Both the position numbers and the translations under genes were made by a program. Source: DASPJL01 sp035628645 (GTDB lineage: Bacteria > Bacteroidota > Bacteroidia > Cytophagales > Cyclobacteriaceae). From it: DNA of 41,143 bases. Where the stretch lies: positions 1-41,143 of the forward strand of contig DASPJL010000136.1 in assembly GCA_035628645.1 (NCBI GenBank), written 5' to 3'. Below, piece after piece: positions 32,628-41,143 of this stretch. The notes beneath the pieces were generated by a model. The model made no database searches. It was not told where the DNA came from and saw only the letters and a program-made list of their open reading frames with translations. Position 1 is the stretch's first letter, and each line of letters opens with the position of its first letter.

Positions 32628-33956
32628 TTAAAAAACTTCTTTAAAAATATCATTGAAAATGGCAAAAGCCATAAGCGCCAGTAAAAATACCATCCCTATT
32701 TTTGTAGAGTTTTCCAGGAATTTATCAGAAGGTTTTCTTCCAGACACTATTTCGTAGGTTAAGAACATCACATGCCCTCCATCCAAAGCCGGGATAGGCA
32801 TAAAGTTCATAAATGCAAGGACCATAGAAAGTAGTCCTACTAAATACCAAAAATTTTCCCAATCCCAGGTTCCTCCGAATAGCTTGGCTATTCCTACCGG
32901 TCCACTTAATGATTTGGAGGCAGAAATTTCTCCCCGGAATATTTTACCAAAGGCCTGAATATTTATCCAAACTACATTAAATGCTTTTTTTGTTCCGTAC
33001 GGAATGGCTTCAGCAAACGTATACTTTTTGGTGGATGGGTCAATATCCAAATTAGGATAAACACCAATTACGCCATCTTTTCCAAGTTTAATACTTTTAG
33101 AAAGAATTTTTCCATCCCTTTCCAACTTTACGTCTATGGTTTGATCTTTCTTAGATTTTATAAGGCTTTGAAATTGATCGTAAAAGGTCACCTTTTGGCC
33201 ATCGATTTCAAGTATCCGGTCCCCAGGTTTTAATCCATTCTCCTCAGCTGGGTGGCCGGGGGAAAGCTTACCTATTGTGAATGTACTTCTGGGCATAACG
33301 AAAGGACCTCCACCTGCCTTCTTATCAGAAAATTTATCAATAAAATCAGATGGGATTTTTATAGTTAAAAGTTCTCCATTTCGATCCACTGTGTAATAGC
33401 TTCCGTTTTGGAGGATCACTTTAGGACTATAAATATCGGAAAAGCTTTCATAAGGTTTCCCATTTATCTCTACGATTTTATCTCCAACTTTCAGCCCTAT
33501 TTCACTCCCAAGCTCGCTTGGTACAATTCCGTGTTTATTTACTTCTGATGTCTTATAATATTGCTCGCCGTACGCATAAAACATTACGATAAAAATGAGG
33601 ATTCCCAATATAACATTGACAATGATCCCTCCCATCATCACAATTAATCGTTGCCAGGCTGGCTTAGCCCTAAACTCCCATGGCTGAGGTTCTTTTGATA
33701 AATGCTCTGTGTCCATGGATTCATCAATCATTCCTGAAATTTTGACAAACCCGCCCAGCGGTATCGCTCCTATTGAATATTCTGTTTCTCCGTATTGAAA
33801 TCCTACAACTTTGGGAGGAAAACCTATTGAATATTTTTCTACCCTCATCCCAAACATCTTTGCTGTAAGCAAATGCCCCAACTCATGCAGTCCAACCAAA
33901 ATTGACAGGCCCAATAATACCTGGGCCACCATCACCACAATTGATAATATATCCAT
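32628..33956 (-). CDS. rseP: Site-2 protease RseP
   Basis: Inner-membrane zinc protease (M50B) that cleaves transmembrane substrates such as anti-sigma factors after a first cut. The 442-residue protein has the zinc motif HELGH at residues 24-28 in helix 1, two PDZ domains (about 135-215, with VNKHGIVPSELGSEIGLKVGDKIVEINGK, and 225-300, with IGKLSPGHPAEENGLKPGDRILEIDGQ), the NFMPIPALDGGHVMFL motif (about 388-403) with the third ligand Asp, and a final helix. The ATG shares a base with the dxr stop (TAATG), so translation is coupled; the dxr-rseP pair is common in bacteria. HtrA at 36938 could be the matching first-cut protease. Confidence 0.95.
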   Translation of the reverse strand: MDILSIVVMVAQVLLGLSILVGLHELGHLLTAKMFGMRVEKYSIGFPPKVVGFQYGETEYSIGAIPLGGFVKISGMIDESMDTEHLSKEPQPWEFRAKPAWQRLIVMMGGIIVNVILGILIFIVMFYAYGEQYYKTSEVNKHGIVPSELGSEIGLKVGDKIVEINGKPYESFSDIYSPKVILQNGSYYTVDRNGELLTIKIPSDFIDKFSDKKAGGGPFVMPRSTFTIGKLSPGHPAEENGLKPGDRILEIDGQKVTFYDQFQSLIKSKKDQTIDVKLERDGKILSKSIKLGKDGVIGVYPNLDIDPSTKKYTFAEAIPYGTKKAFNVVWINIQAFGKIFRGEISASKSLSGPVGIAKLFGGTWDWENFWYLVGLLSMVLAFMNFMPIPALDGGHVMFLTYEIVSGRKPSDKFLENSTKIGMVFLLALMAFAIFNDIFKEVF

Positions 33957-35131
33957 TATAATTTATTATTAACTTTTATTTGTTCTTTGGCAACTTGACG
34001 TGCCTCGTTATCTGTAGCTATATAATCTTCCAAAGAAGGATTCGCAATATAAGATACTTTGCCCATACATCCCTCAACGATGTCTGATATTTGTAAAAAA
34101 CCAATATTTTCATTTAAAAATTCATTTACTGCTATTTCATTTGCTGCATTGAGGATACAACACATGTTCCCGCCTTTCTTCAGCGCTTCGAATGACAAAG
34201 CAAGGTTCCGGAATGTTTCAAGATCCGGTTTCTCAAACGTTAATGAAGTGTGATTATTGAAATCAAAACGAGGGAAATCATTTCTTAAACGCTCAGGATA
34301 AGACAAAGCAAATTGAATAGGAAGCTTCATGTCCGGCAGTCCCATCTGTGCCTTTATTGAACCATCCTGAAATTGAACCATGGAATGAATAATGGATTGC
34401 GGATGTATGACCACATCAATTTGTTCAGGCTTCAATCCAAACAGCCATTTTGCTTCTATTACTTCAAGTCCCTTATTCATCAAGGTAGCGGAATCTATGG
34501 TAATTTTTGCCCCCATACTCCAATTCGGATGTTTAAGCGCCTGTGCCTTGGTCACCAGTTTAAGCTCATCTTTTTGTTTTCCCCGAAATGGACCTCCGCT
34601 GGCTGTTAAAATAATCTTTTCAACAGGATTATGGAATTCTCCAACCAGGCATTGAAAAATTGCAGAATGTTCAGAATCAACAGGATAAAGGTTAACACCG
34701 TTTCGCCTGGCCTGGGAGGTTACTAACTCACCAGCTACCACCAAAGTCTCCTTATTCGCTAAGGCGATGCATTTCCCTGCCTTAATTGCATTTAAGGTTG
34801 GAAGTAATCCTGAATAACCGACCAGAGCGGTTAAAACAATATCAATAGTCTCTGCTTCCACTATACCCGCCAGGGACTTTGAGCCGCAATAAACTTTTAT
34901 TCCGGCAGGATCCAATTGAGAAAAAACTTTATCGTATAGTGCTTCATTTTCAATAACCACTGTATTTGGATTAAACTCAAGACTTTGAGCAATTAAAAGG
35001 TCGGCATTATTTTGCGCGGTAAGCACTTCAACGGAAAACTTATCTTTAAATAGCCGGATAACTTCTAAAGCTTGTGTACCAATGGAGCCTGTGGACCCGA
35101 GGATGGCAATACCTTTCTTATTTTCCTTCAT
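33956..35131 (-). CDS. dxr: 1-deoxy-D-xylulose 5-phosphate reductoisomerase
   Basis: Second enzyme of the MEP isoprenoid pathway, making 2-C-methyl-D-erythritol 4-phosphate with NADPH. The NADPH-binding motif AILGSTGSIGTQALEVI is at the N-terminus, followed by ALVGYSGLLPTLNAIKAGKCIALANKETLV, the metal-site motif PVDSEHSAIFQ, the loop LTASGGPFRGK and NWSMGAKITIDSATLMNKGLEVIEAKWLF. I start at ATG 35129-35131, giving 391 residues; a GTG at 35159-35161 would add ten unconserved residues and sits next to a hairpin. It ends by overlapping rseP. One bacterial target of fosmidomycin, as known for the family. Confidence 0.95.
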   Translation of the reverse strand: MKENKKGIAILGSTGSIGTQALEVIRLFKDKFSVEVLTAQNNADLLIAQSLEFNPNTVVIENEALYDKVFSQLDPAGIKVYCGSKSLAGIVEAETIDIVLTALVGYSGLLPTLNAIKAGKCIALANKETLVVAGELVTSQARRNGVNLYPVDSEHSAIFQCLVGEFHNPVEKIILTASGGPFRGKQKDELKLVTKAQALKHPNWSMGAKITIDSATLMNKGLEVIEAKWLFGLKPEQIDVVIHPQSIIHSMVQFQDGSIKAQMGLPDMKLPIQFALSYPERLRNDFPRFDFNNHTSLTFEKPDLETFRNLALSFEALKKGGNMCCILNAANEIAVNEFLNENIGFLQISDIVEGCMGKVSYIANPSLEDYIATDNEARQVAKEQIKVNNKL

Positions 35132-35166
35132 TTGTGCAGGATTTGTTTTTTTAATTGCCACGATTT

Positions 35167-35183
35167 ATCCCGTTTTTCGGGAT
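35167..35183. repeat. Short ATCCCG hairpin before dxr
   Basis: ATCCCG-TTTTT-CGGGAT is a compact 6-bp hairpin. It lies 35 bases upstream of the preferred dxr start and just before the alternative GTG. TCCCG/CGGGA hairpins of this kind are frequent between genes in this phylum. No T-run follows on either strand. Confidence 0.5.
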
Positions 35184-35246
35184 GGAATACGCCATCGGAC
35201 ATTTCTCCTCATTTAGGTAATTTCTAATCATTGCTATTTCGGAGGA

Positions 35247-36743
35247 TTATATTTTAAAGTGAACCAATTCTTCCGCTAAAGATCTGTCGTTCGACAGGCG
35301 GGGAACTTTATTTTGTCCGCCAAGTTTGCCTTTTACTTTCATCATTCCCCTGAATGCGTCTCGCTGCAAGGAAGTAATTTTAAGGTTACGTAATATGTTG
35401 CCTGTTATCAGGTCGTCGTAATAGGTGTTGAGTTTTTGTAGGTTCTTATTTAACTCCTCTTCAAAACTATTTATGTTCTGAGGTGATTTGGCAAATTCTA
35501 TTAGCCATTCATGATAGGGTAAGCCTTCTTTTGGCGTAACCATTGGAGCAACAGTAAATTCAACTACCTCTACTTCCCCGAATTTTGCCATGGTTTGTTT
35601 CATCGCTTTTTCTACTTCCTCTCCAATTACATGTTCGCCAAAAGCGCTGATAAAATGCTTAACCCTTCCCGTAACCAAAAGCCTGTATGGATTTTTACTG
35701 ACAAACTTAACAGTGTCCCCAAGGGAATATCCCCACAGACCTGCATTGTTATTTATAATTATAGCATAGTTTACTCCTAATTCAACCTCTTCAATACAAA
35801 GCCTTCTAGGGTTTTCGTTAAAATATTCATCTAATGGGATAAATTCAAAAAAGATTCCACTATCTAACTGCAACAGTAAGCCTTCCTCCCTTTGTGAGTC
35901 CTGAAACGCGATAAAGCCTTCCGATGCCGGAAAAGTTTCAATGGAATCTATTTTCTTTCCTATCGAATCAAAAAGCTTAGCGCGGTATGGCTCAAAGTTT
36001 ACTCCACCATATACAAAAAGGGAAAAGTTTGGGAACACATCTTTTATCTTCTTTCCGGTGCGTTCCTGAATTTTGTCAAAATACATTTGCACCCAGGGAG
36101 GAATGCCGGAGATTAAAGTCATGTCCTTATTTATGGTTTCATCAATGATCTTCTCCAATTTCTCTTCCCAATCTTCCATACAGTTGGTTTCAAAAGAAGG
36201 CATTTGGTTGGTTCTCAAATACCCCGGAACGTGATGATTAACAATACCAGACAATCTTCCTGTCGGAACAGCTCCTTTTGTATTTAATGTAGGACTACCT
36301 GAAAGAAAAATTAATTTACCGTCTAAAAAAGTAGAATTACCTGTTTCATGAATATAATTAAGCAAAGCATTTCTTGCCCCATTGATATGGTTTGAAATAG
36401 AATCTTTACTTATGGGAATATACTTTACTCCGGAGGTTGTCCCGGAAGTTTTTGCAAAATAAATGGGTCGGTCTTTCCAAAGCACATTCAATTGTCCTTC
36501 TTTTACCTTTTCAATATAGGAGGATAATCCTTCATAATCCCTGATGGGGACACTCTTCCTGAACTCATCGTAATTGTCAATTTTCATAAAATCATGATCC
36601 TTGCCGAATACAGTCTTCCTGCCGACTGCGATGAGTTCTTTAAAAATTTTATTTTGAGATGAAAAAGGATTAAATGCCCACTTCTTTTGTTGTGTTACAA
36701 CATAGGAAGCAAATGGCTTACTTAAAAAAGATCGAATTCCCAT
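35247..36743 (-). CDS. GH3-family acyl-adenylating protein
   Basis: Member of the GH3 branch of adenylate-forming enzymes, named after plant auxin/jasmonate-amino acid synthetases; bacterial substrates are unknown. From ATG 36741-36743 the product is 498 residues. It shows the nucleotide-binding motif YFAKTSGTTSGVKYIPIS (about residues 97-114), FVYGGVNFEPYRAKL, the second motif IETFPASEGFIAFQDS, and YSLGDTVKFVSKNPYRLLVTGRVKHFISAFGEHVIGEEVE with the hinge Gly-Asp and Arg expected for ATP binding. A TTG start at 36773 would add ten residues not needed by the family. It precedes dxr in the same direction with an 85-115-base gap holding a small hairpin. Confidence 0.9.
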   Translation of the reverse strand: MGIRSFLSKPFASYVVTQQKKWAFNPFSSQNKIFKELIAVGRKTVFGKDHDFMKIDNYDEFRKSVPIRDYEGLSSYIEKVKEGQLNVLWKDRPIYFAKTSGTTSGVKYIPISKDSISNHINGARNALLNYIHETGNSTFLDGKLIFLSGSPTLNTKGAVPTGRLSGIVNHHVPGYLRTNQMPSFETNCMEDWEEKLEKIIDETINKDMTLISGIPPWVQMYFDKIQERTGKKIKDVFPNFSLFVYGGVNFEPYRAKLFDSIGKKIDSIETFPASEGFIAFQDSQREEGLLLQLDSGIFFEFIPLDEYFNENPRRLCIEEVELGVNYAIIINNNAGLWGYSLGDTVKFVSKNPYRLLVTGRVKHFISAFGEHVIGEEVEKAMKQTMAKFGEVEVVEFTVAPMVTPKEGLPYHEWLIEFAKSPQNINSFEEELNKNLQKLNTYYDDLITGNILRNLKITSLQRDAFRGMMKVKGKLGGQNKVPRLSNDRSLAEELVHFKI

Positions 36744-36937
36744 ACGTTCAGCAAAAGTAATAAAATTGGGCAATTATTGTTTCTAGTATATATTTTTGAA
36801 ACGAGAATATAGAAGGACAGGATTTTAGCAATTTTTAACATTTAAAAAGCCGTTAAATTCATTTGTGAGGGCTAGTTTTAAAACCGGAGTATTATTAAGT
36901 TTTAAGGAAAACACTTTTAACGTAAAATTTTAAAAGA

Positions 36938-38368
36938 ATGAAGGGAACAATTAAGATTATAGCAATTGCTTTTATTGCAGGAGTTTTAGGTGCATATTCT
37001 TTCACCTTTTTTGCAAATCAAAAAAACAAGGCCGGGGAAGTTAATTTTTATAAAACACCTCCTGCTGAATTTACTTCCTACAATAAAGACCAACCTTTTA
37101 GCATTCCTGAAACTGGTGATTTTGTAGGTGCCGCAGCAAGCAGCATCCAATCGGTTGTCTTTATAAAAACCATAAGCGGGCCAAGCTATGATGAGAGTAG
37201 CTGGTGGGATTGGTTTTTTAATCAGACCCCTGGAAAGTCTATTGCTTCTGGCTCAGGCGTAATATTTTCAAAAGATGGTTACATCATCACAAACAATCAC
37301 GTTATTGATGGAGCAGAAACCATAGAAGTGGTTCACAACAAAAGGTCTTATGTGGGAGCAGTAATAGGCGTAGATCCATCAACCGATCTGGCCCTGGTAA
37401 AAGTTGAGGCAGAAAACCTGCCTGCCATTAAACTTGGAAAGTCTAAAGATATAAATATAGGAGAATGGGTAATCGCCGTTGGAAATCCTTTCAATTTAAC
37501 CAGTACCGTCACCGCGGGAATAGTAAGCGCTAAAGGAAGAAACATTAACATATTGAGAGATCAGTTTCCCATTGAATCTTTTATTCAAACCGATGCAGCT
37601 ATTAATCCAGGAAACAGCGGAGGCGCGTTAGTTAATGCCAATGGTGAACTTATAGGGATAAATACAGCAATTCTTTCCCGTACAGGTTCTTATAATGGGT
37701 ATGGTTTTGCTGTGCCGGTGGATATTGTTTTAAAAGTAGTGAACGACTTAATAAAATATGGTGAGGTTCAAAAAGCCTTTTTCGGAGGCGAGGTAATCAA
37801 CATTGACAATACGGTAGTTTCAAAATATGAATTGAAAGATTATGACGGAGTCTTAATGAGTTATGTTCAAACGGACGGAGCTGCAGCAAAAGCAGGAATT
37901 AAAGAAGGGGATATCATTCTATCTATAGATGGGGAAAGAATAGAAAGCAAAAGTGGGTTTGATGAAAAGATTGTACATTATAAGCCCGGCGATAAAATAA
38001 ATGTAAGCTACCGAAGAAACAATAATGTAAAAGAAACTACGCTGACTTTAACCAATATTGAGGGAACTACTTCTTTGATAAAAAAATCCACTTTCACTTC
38101 TGATTTCTTAGGTGCAGACCTGGAAGCGGTTCCAAAAATCGAAAGAGACAAATTAGGAATTGAAAACGGTATTCGTATCAAAAAGATCAGGACTGGATTA
38201 ATGCGAAGGCTTGGTATCGAGGAAGGCTTTATCATTACCGCCGTAAACAAGAAAAGCATAGAAAATGTAGAGCAATTGGTAAAAGCTTTCGAAGGTATAA
38301 AAGGCAGGGTAATTATTGAGGGTATGAACAGCCGTGGCGTAAGAGGATATTATTCTTATATATTTTAA
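36938..38368 (+). CDS. HtrA/DegP-type periplasmic serine protease
   Basis: Envelope quality-control protease and chaperone. The 476-residue product has an N-terminal membrane-anchor or signal segment (MKGTIKIIAIAFIAGVLGAYSFTFFA), then a trypsin-like domain with triad His121 (TNNHVIDGA), Asp150 (STDLALVKV) and Ser227 (NPGNSGGAL). Two PDZ domains follow, about 290-370 (MSYVQTDGAAAKAGIKEGDIILSIDG) and 390-476 (IRKIRTGLMRRLGIEEGFIITAVNKKSIENVEQLV). The insert SWWDWFFNQTPGK near residue 91 is the LA-loop region. A role in the stress response upstream of RseP is plausible but not proved. It is convergent with comB, 17 bases apart. Confidence 0.96.
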   Translation: MKGTIKIIAIAFIAGVLGAYSFTFFANQKNKAGEVNFYKTPPAEFTSYNKDQPFSIPETGDFVGAAASSIQSVVFIKTISGPSYDESSWWDWFFNQTPGKSIASGSGVIFSKDGYIITNNHVIDGAETIEVVHNKRSYVGAVIGVDPSTDLALVKVEAENLPAIKLGKSKDINIGEWVIAVGNPFNLTSTVTAGIVSAKGRNINILRDQFPIESFIQTDAAINPGNSGGALVNANGELIGINTAILSRTGSYNGYGFAVPVDIVLKVVNDLIKYGEVQKAFFGGEVINIDNTVVSKYELKDYDGVLMSYVQTDGAAAKAGIKEGDIILSIDGERIESKSGFDEKIVHYKPGDKINVSYRRNNNVKETTLTLTNIEGTTSLIKKSTFTSDFLGADLEAVPKIERDKLGIENGIRIKKIRTGLMRRLGIEEGFIITAVNKKSIENVEQLVKAFEGIKGRVIIEGMNSRGVRGYYSYIF

Positions 38369-38385
38369 AAATTGGCAGTTTCTAG

Positions 38386-39126
38386 CTAGTTAACGGATCT
38401 GGAAGTTTGAAATTCTTCCAGTTCCAGCTTTACAAGTTTGCTTTCTTTTAAAACAGGAATTACTTCATATACATCACTTTTCAAACAGAACTCAATATCC
38501 TTCATCACATTTAGTTTCTTAAGTCTGTTGAAATGAGAAGATGACTTTAAGTATTCGAAGATATTTTCCCTGGCTGATAGGTAGGCAGTTTCTGCCAGAA
38601 GAGGGGCATCGCAAGCATACTTTAAATGATTTTTGAGTTTGTGGACCAAAGCGCCGGCAAACAAAGTATCTTCAAGATTTACCTTACCCTTCCACCCTGC
38701 GCAAACTACCAGGACATCATTTTGTTGAGCAGCCAGGTGTTTCACAAGCGCTGAAATATTTAAAAAAGCCCCAATTAAAATCTCTCTTGCTCCTAATGAT
38801 TTTGTAATGGCTAAAGTGCCGTTTGTGGTGGTCATTGCTATTGTTTTCCCTTTTAATTCGGGGTTCATATAGCTAAATGGAGAATTATCTATTTCGAAAC
38901 CATCTATCTTTTTACCTTCCCGCTCTGCAGCCGCTATCAATCCATTACACTGGTGAAATTTGCACTCTTCAATAGTTGCCACCGGGATAAGGCTTTCTAC
39001 ACCGTGGGCAATACCCGTTACCATGCAAGAGGTGGCCCGTAAAATATCTACTATTACAACCGTTTGGTCTTCCAGGGAATATAAATGAAGTAATTCCGGG
39101 CTAAGGCAAACATCAATTTTCTTCAT
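38386..39126 (-). CDS. comB: 2-phosphosulfolactate phosphatase family protein (ComB)
   Basis: A 246-residue protein of the ComB family, Mg-dependent phosphatases that make sulfolactate in coenzyme M biosynthesis in archaea; in bacteria the family occurs without coenzyme M and may act in sulfonate metabolism. Motifs are VVIVDILRATSCMVTGIAHGVESLIPVATIEEC (about residues 23-55), AAEREGKKIDGFEIDNSPFSY, GKTIAMTTTNGTLAITKS and VVCAGWKGKVNLEDTLFAGALVHKL. The ATG at 39124-39126 is preferred to the adjacent TTG. The physiological substrate here is uncertain. It is downstream of gcvT, separated by an 89-base repeat-like gap. Confidence 0.9.
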   Translation of the reverse strand: MKKIDVCLSPELLHLYSLEDQTVVIVDILRATSCMVTGIAHGVESLIPVATIEECKFHQCNGLIAAAEREGKKIDGFEIDNSPFSYMNPELKGKTIAMTTTNGTLAITKSLGAREILIGAFLNISALVKHLAAQQNDVLVVCAGWKGKVNLEDTLFAGALVHKLKNHLKYACDAPLLAETAYLSARENIFEYLKSSSHFNRLKKLNVMKDIEFCLKSDVYEVIPVLKESKLVKLELEEFQTSRSVN

Positions 39127-39129
39127 CAA

Positions 39130-39218
39130 AAAACTTTTAAATTGTCTTGAGTAGTTAGTCTTGAGTCTTTAGAATGAAGTTCCATTTAAATTCAAAATTT
39201 AACACTCACATTTAACAT
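39130..39218. repeat. AT-rich degenerate repeats between gcvT and comB
   Basis: The gap contains GTCTTGAGTAGTTAGTCTTGAGTC and then TTCAAAATTTAACACTCAC followed by ATTTAACATTTAATTTA, i.e. two families of short slipped repeats. The first resembles the tract between nuoH and nuoI. No gene or clear promoter is seen. Confidence 0.5.
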
Positions 39219-40298
39219 TTAATTTATAAAGGGCATTTTTACCACCTGTGCTTTAAGAAGCTTATCCCTTACTTTAACATAAACTTCCGATCCTGGTTTA
39301 GTGGATCCGGTTTTTATATAACCCATCCCTACGCCTTTTCCTAAAGTCGGAGATTGAGTTCCGGAAGTGACCTCACCTATTTTCTCTCCGGTAGCATTGC
39401 AAATTTCGTAATGAGCTCTTGGAATACCACGATCCAACATTTCAAAGCCCACAAGCTTCTTTGAAACGCCTTTTTCTTTTTGTGCTTTTAATGCGCTGGA
39501 ATTTGTAAACTCTTTTGAAAACTTTGTTATCCATCCCAAACCAGCTTCTATTGGAGAGGTATTGTCATCAATATCATTTCCATATAAACAATATCCCATT
39601 TCCAATCTTAAAGTATCCCTTGCTCCCAATCCTATAGGTTTTATTCCCTCTGGTTCCCCTGCTTTCATTATGGCATCGAATATCTTTCTGGCATCTTCAT
39701 TTTTTACATAAATTTCAAATCCACCGGCACCAGTATAACCCGTTGCAGAAATTATTACCTCCTTTACTCCCGCAAATTCACCAATCTTAAAAGTATAATA
39801 CTCCATGGCAGAAAGATCGACGGAAGTAAGCTTTTGAAGGGAAGCAGTTGCTTTTGGCCCTTGTACTGCAAACAAAGCCGTTTGGTCAGAGATGTTTTCC
39901 ATTTCCACTCCTTTTGAGTTAAACTTTGAAAACCAATTCCAATCCTTTTCGATATTGGAAGCATTTACTACAATAAGATATTCATTTTGATTTTTTCTAT
40001 ATACCAATAAATCATCTACAATTCCGCCTGTTTCATTCGGAAGGCAGGAATATTGGACTTTGCCATCCACTAAAACAGAGGCGTCATTTGAGGTAACCCT
40101 TTGAATAAGATCAAGCGCATCAGGTCCCCGAAGGATAAATTCCCCCATATGAGAAACATCAAAAACACCTACGCCATTTCTTACTGTATTGTGTTCTTCA
40201 ATATCTGAAGAATATCTCACTGGCATAATAAAGCCTGCAAATGGAACCATCTTTCCACCCAGGCTTTCATGTAGATCATTTAAGGGAATTTTTTTCAT
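39219..40298 (-). CDS. gcvT: Glycine cleavage system aminomethyltransferase (T-protein)
   Basis: Transfers the methylene group from lipoyl-bound aminomethyl on H-protein to tetrahydrofolate, releasing ammonia. The 359-residue product shows MVPFAGFIMPVRYSSDIEEHNTVRNGVGVFDVSHMGEF (about 17-54) with the catalytic Asp of the DVSHMGE motif, GGIVDDLLVYR, YTGAGGFEIYV (about 196-206), GLGARDTLRLEMGYCLYGNDI and the C-terminal VTSGTQSPTLGKGVGMGYI. Normal length. The stop of thrC lies 14 bases upstream, so the two probably share a transcript, linking threonine and glycine metabolism. Confidence 0.97.
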   Translation of the reverse strand: MKKIPLNDLHESLGGKMVPFAGFIMPVRYSSDIEEHNTVRNGVGVFDVSHMGEFILRGPDALDLIQRVTSNDASVLVDGKVQYSCLPNETGGIVDDLLVYRKNQNEYLIVVNASNIEKDWNWFSKFNSKGVEMENISDQTALFAVQGPKATASLQKLTSVDLSAMEYYTFKIGEFAGVKEVIISATGYTGAGGFEIYVKNEDARKIFDAIMKAGEPEGIKPIGLGARDTLRLEMGYCLYGNDIDDNTSPIEAGLGWITKFSKEFTNSSALKAQKEKGVSKKLVGFEMLDRGIPRAHYEICNATGEKIGEVTSGTQSPTLGKGVGMGYIKTGSTKPGSEVYVKVRDKLLKAQVVKMPFIN

Positions 40299-40312
40299 AG
40301 TCTTTATACCAA

Positions 40313-41143
40313 TTATGCTGACTTATTTAGAAGGAATGCTTTTAGCGAACTTAAAGAGCTTACCATCGGAATAGATTGCTTTGGTCTATCCACCAATACT
40401 TTTAAGCTTTCGGGCAGTTCCACCTGCTTGGCAATATCTTCATCAAGCACATCTAAAAACTTGGCAGGATGTGCAGTAGAAAGAAATACACCGGTAAATT
40501 CAGTATTATCTTCCTGCTGATAGTTTTTTAATCCCAAATAAGCCACGGCAGTATGCGGACACATAATGTAATTTGCCTGATCCAGAATCTTCCGCATAGC
40601 TCCCCTGGTTTCTTCATCTGTAAAACTGTATCCCTGAATATTTTTTCTTATTTCTGATAGATCATTATCGAAAAGAGCTACAATGCGGGCGTAATTACTT
40701 GGATTGCCTACATCCATCGCATTTGAAAGTGTTCTTATGGAAGCACGCGGCTCGTATTTTCCTGATAGCAAATATTTCGGGATAATATCATTTACATTTG
40801 TCGAGGCAACAAAACGATGCACCGGAAGTCCCATTTTCTTTGCAATCAGTCCTGCAGATAAATTCCCGAAATTTCCACTCGGCACAGAAAAGACCAAAGG
40901 CAGATTGTAACTTTTAAGTCTTGAGTAGGCATAAAAGTAATAGAAAGATTGTGGAATTAACCGAGCAATATTGATGGAGTTAGCTGAGGAAAGATTAAGT
41001 TTTTCATTAAGCTCTTTATCTAAAAAAGCCTCTTTCACCATCCTTTGACAATCATCAAAAGTACCTTTTACTTCTAAGGCGGTGATGTTGCTGCCTAAAG
41101 TAGTTAATTGCTTTTCCTGAAGAGTGCTTACTTTTCCGCTGGG
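40313..41143 (-). CDS. thrC: Threonine synthase (partial, C-terminal part)
   Basis: Pyridoxal-phosphate enzyme converting O-phosphohomoserine to threonine. The frame is open to the right edge: the visible part begins PSGKVSTLQEKQLTTLGSNITALEV, which includes the family segment after the PLP-lysine region, then FDDCQRMVKEAF, SVPSGNFGNLSAGLIAKKMGLPVHRFVASTNVNDIIPKYLLSG and the SGNFGN phosphate-binding loop of PLP. About 276 residues are present; the N-terminal part with the Schiff-base lysine is outside the window. It is first in a thrC-gcvT-comB series on the minus strand. Confidence 0.95.
   Translation of the reverse strand, partial: PSGKVSTLQEKQLTTLGSNITALEVKGTFDDCQRMVKEAFLDKELNEKLNLSSANSINIARLIPQSFYYFYAYSRLKSYNLPLVFSVPSGNFGNLSAGLIAKKMGLPVHRFVASTNVNDIIPKYLLSGKYEPRASIRTLSNAMDVGNPSNYARIVALFDNDLSEIRKNIQGYSFTDEETRGAMRKILDQANYIMCPHTAVAYLGLKNYQQEDNTEFTGVFLSTAHPAKFLDVLDEDIAKQVELPESLKVLVDRPKQSIPMVSSLSSLKAFLLNKSA

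Overview
The window is chromosomal DNA from a Bacteroidota bacterium, most likely a member of the Cytophagales. The supporting signs are AT-rich intergenic DNA, promoters of the TTTG-N19-TAnnTTTG type (clearest before atpD), a protein with a type IX secretion sorting domain, a TPR-type sensor kinase, an atpD-atpC pair standing apart from the rest of the ATP synthase genes, and a short NuoG. Most genes are core metabolism and housekeeping. There is no phage, insertion sequence, CRISPR array, rRNA or tRNA that I can support.

Layout. Positions 1-8278 (minus strand) hold the respiratory complex I operon nuoABCDEFGHIJ, with nuoJ running off the left edge. An unrelated four-helix-bundle gene sits between nuoF and nuoG. 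Positions 8.3-9.5 kb have no convincing protein gene but are rich in structure: a promoter with an inverted repeat, a perfect 16-bp palindrome, a candidate small structured RNA ending in an intrinsic terminator, and four tandem hairpin-forming repeats of about 82-85 bp. Positions 9.5-16 kb carry a TPR histidine kinase, an RlpA-like lipoprotein, an MpaB-like (DUF2236) protein, a CvpA-CAP fusion, a two-domain universal stress protein and a single-domain response regulator. Positions 16-24.2 kb carry purU, a T9SS cargo protein, a YpfJ-type metallopeptidase, a degenerate receiver protein, a DUF4856 lipoprotein, a small acidic secreted protein, a split YeeE/YedE transporter and era.

Positions 24.3-29.3 kb form a peptide and amino-acid block: an M1 peptidase, a DUF885 peptidase broken by an internal deletion, and a DAACS (SLC1-type) symporter. 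Two copies of the same hairpin (GCGATGACATCCCT and its complement) flank the peptidase pair. Then come atpD-atpC, a GT87 membrane glycosyltransferase, the coupled dxr-rseP pair, a GH3-like acyl-adenylase, an HtrA/DegP protease, comB, gcvT and the 3' part of thrC at the right edge.

The genes work mainly in energy conservation (complex I, F1 subunits), envelope quality control (RseP, HtrA, RlpA, YpfJ), isoprenoid, one-carbon and threonine metabolism, and signalling. The items most worth following are the candidate small RNA with an unusually strong Shine-Dalgarno sequence, the foreign gene inside the nuo operon, the deleted DUF885 gene, the CvpA-CAP fusion, and several families of short intergenic repeats, one of which supplies the stop codon of a response regulator gene.
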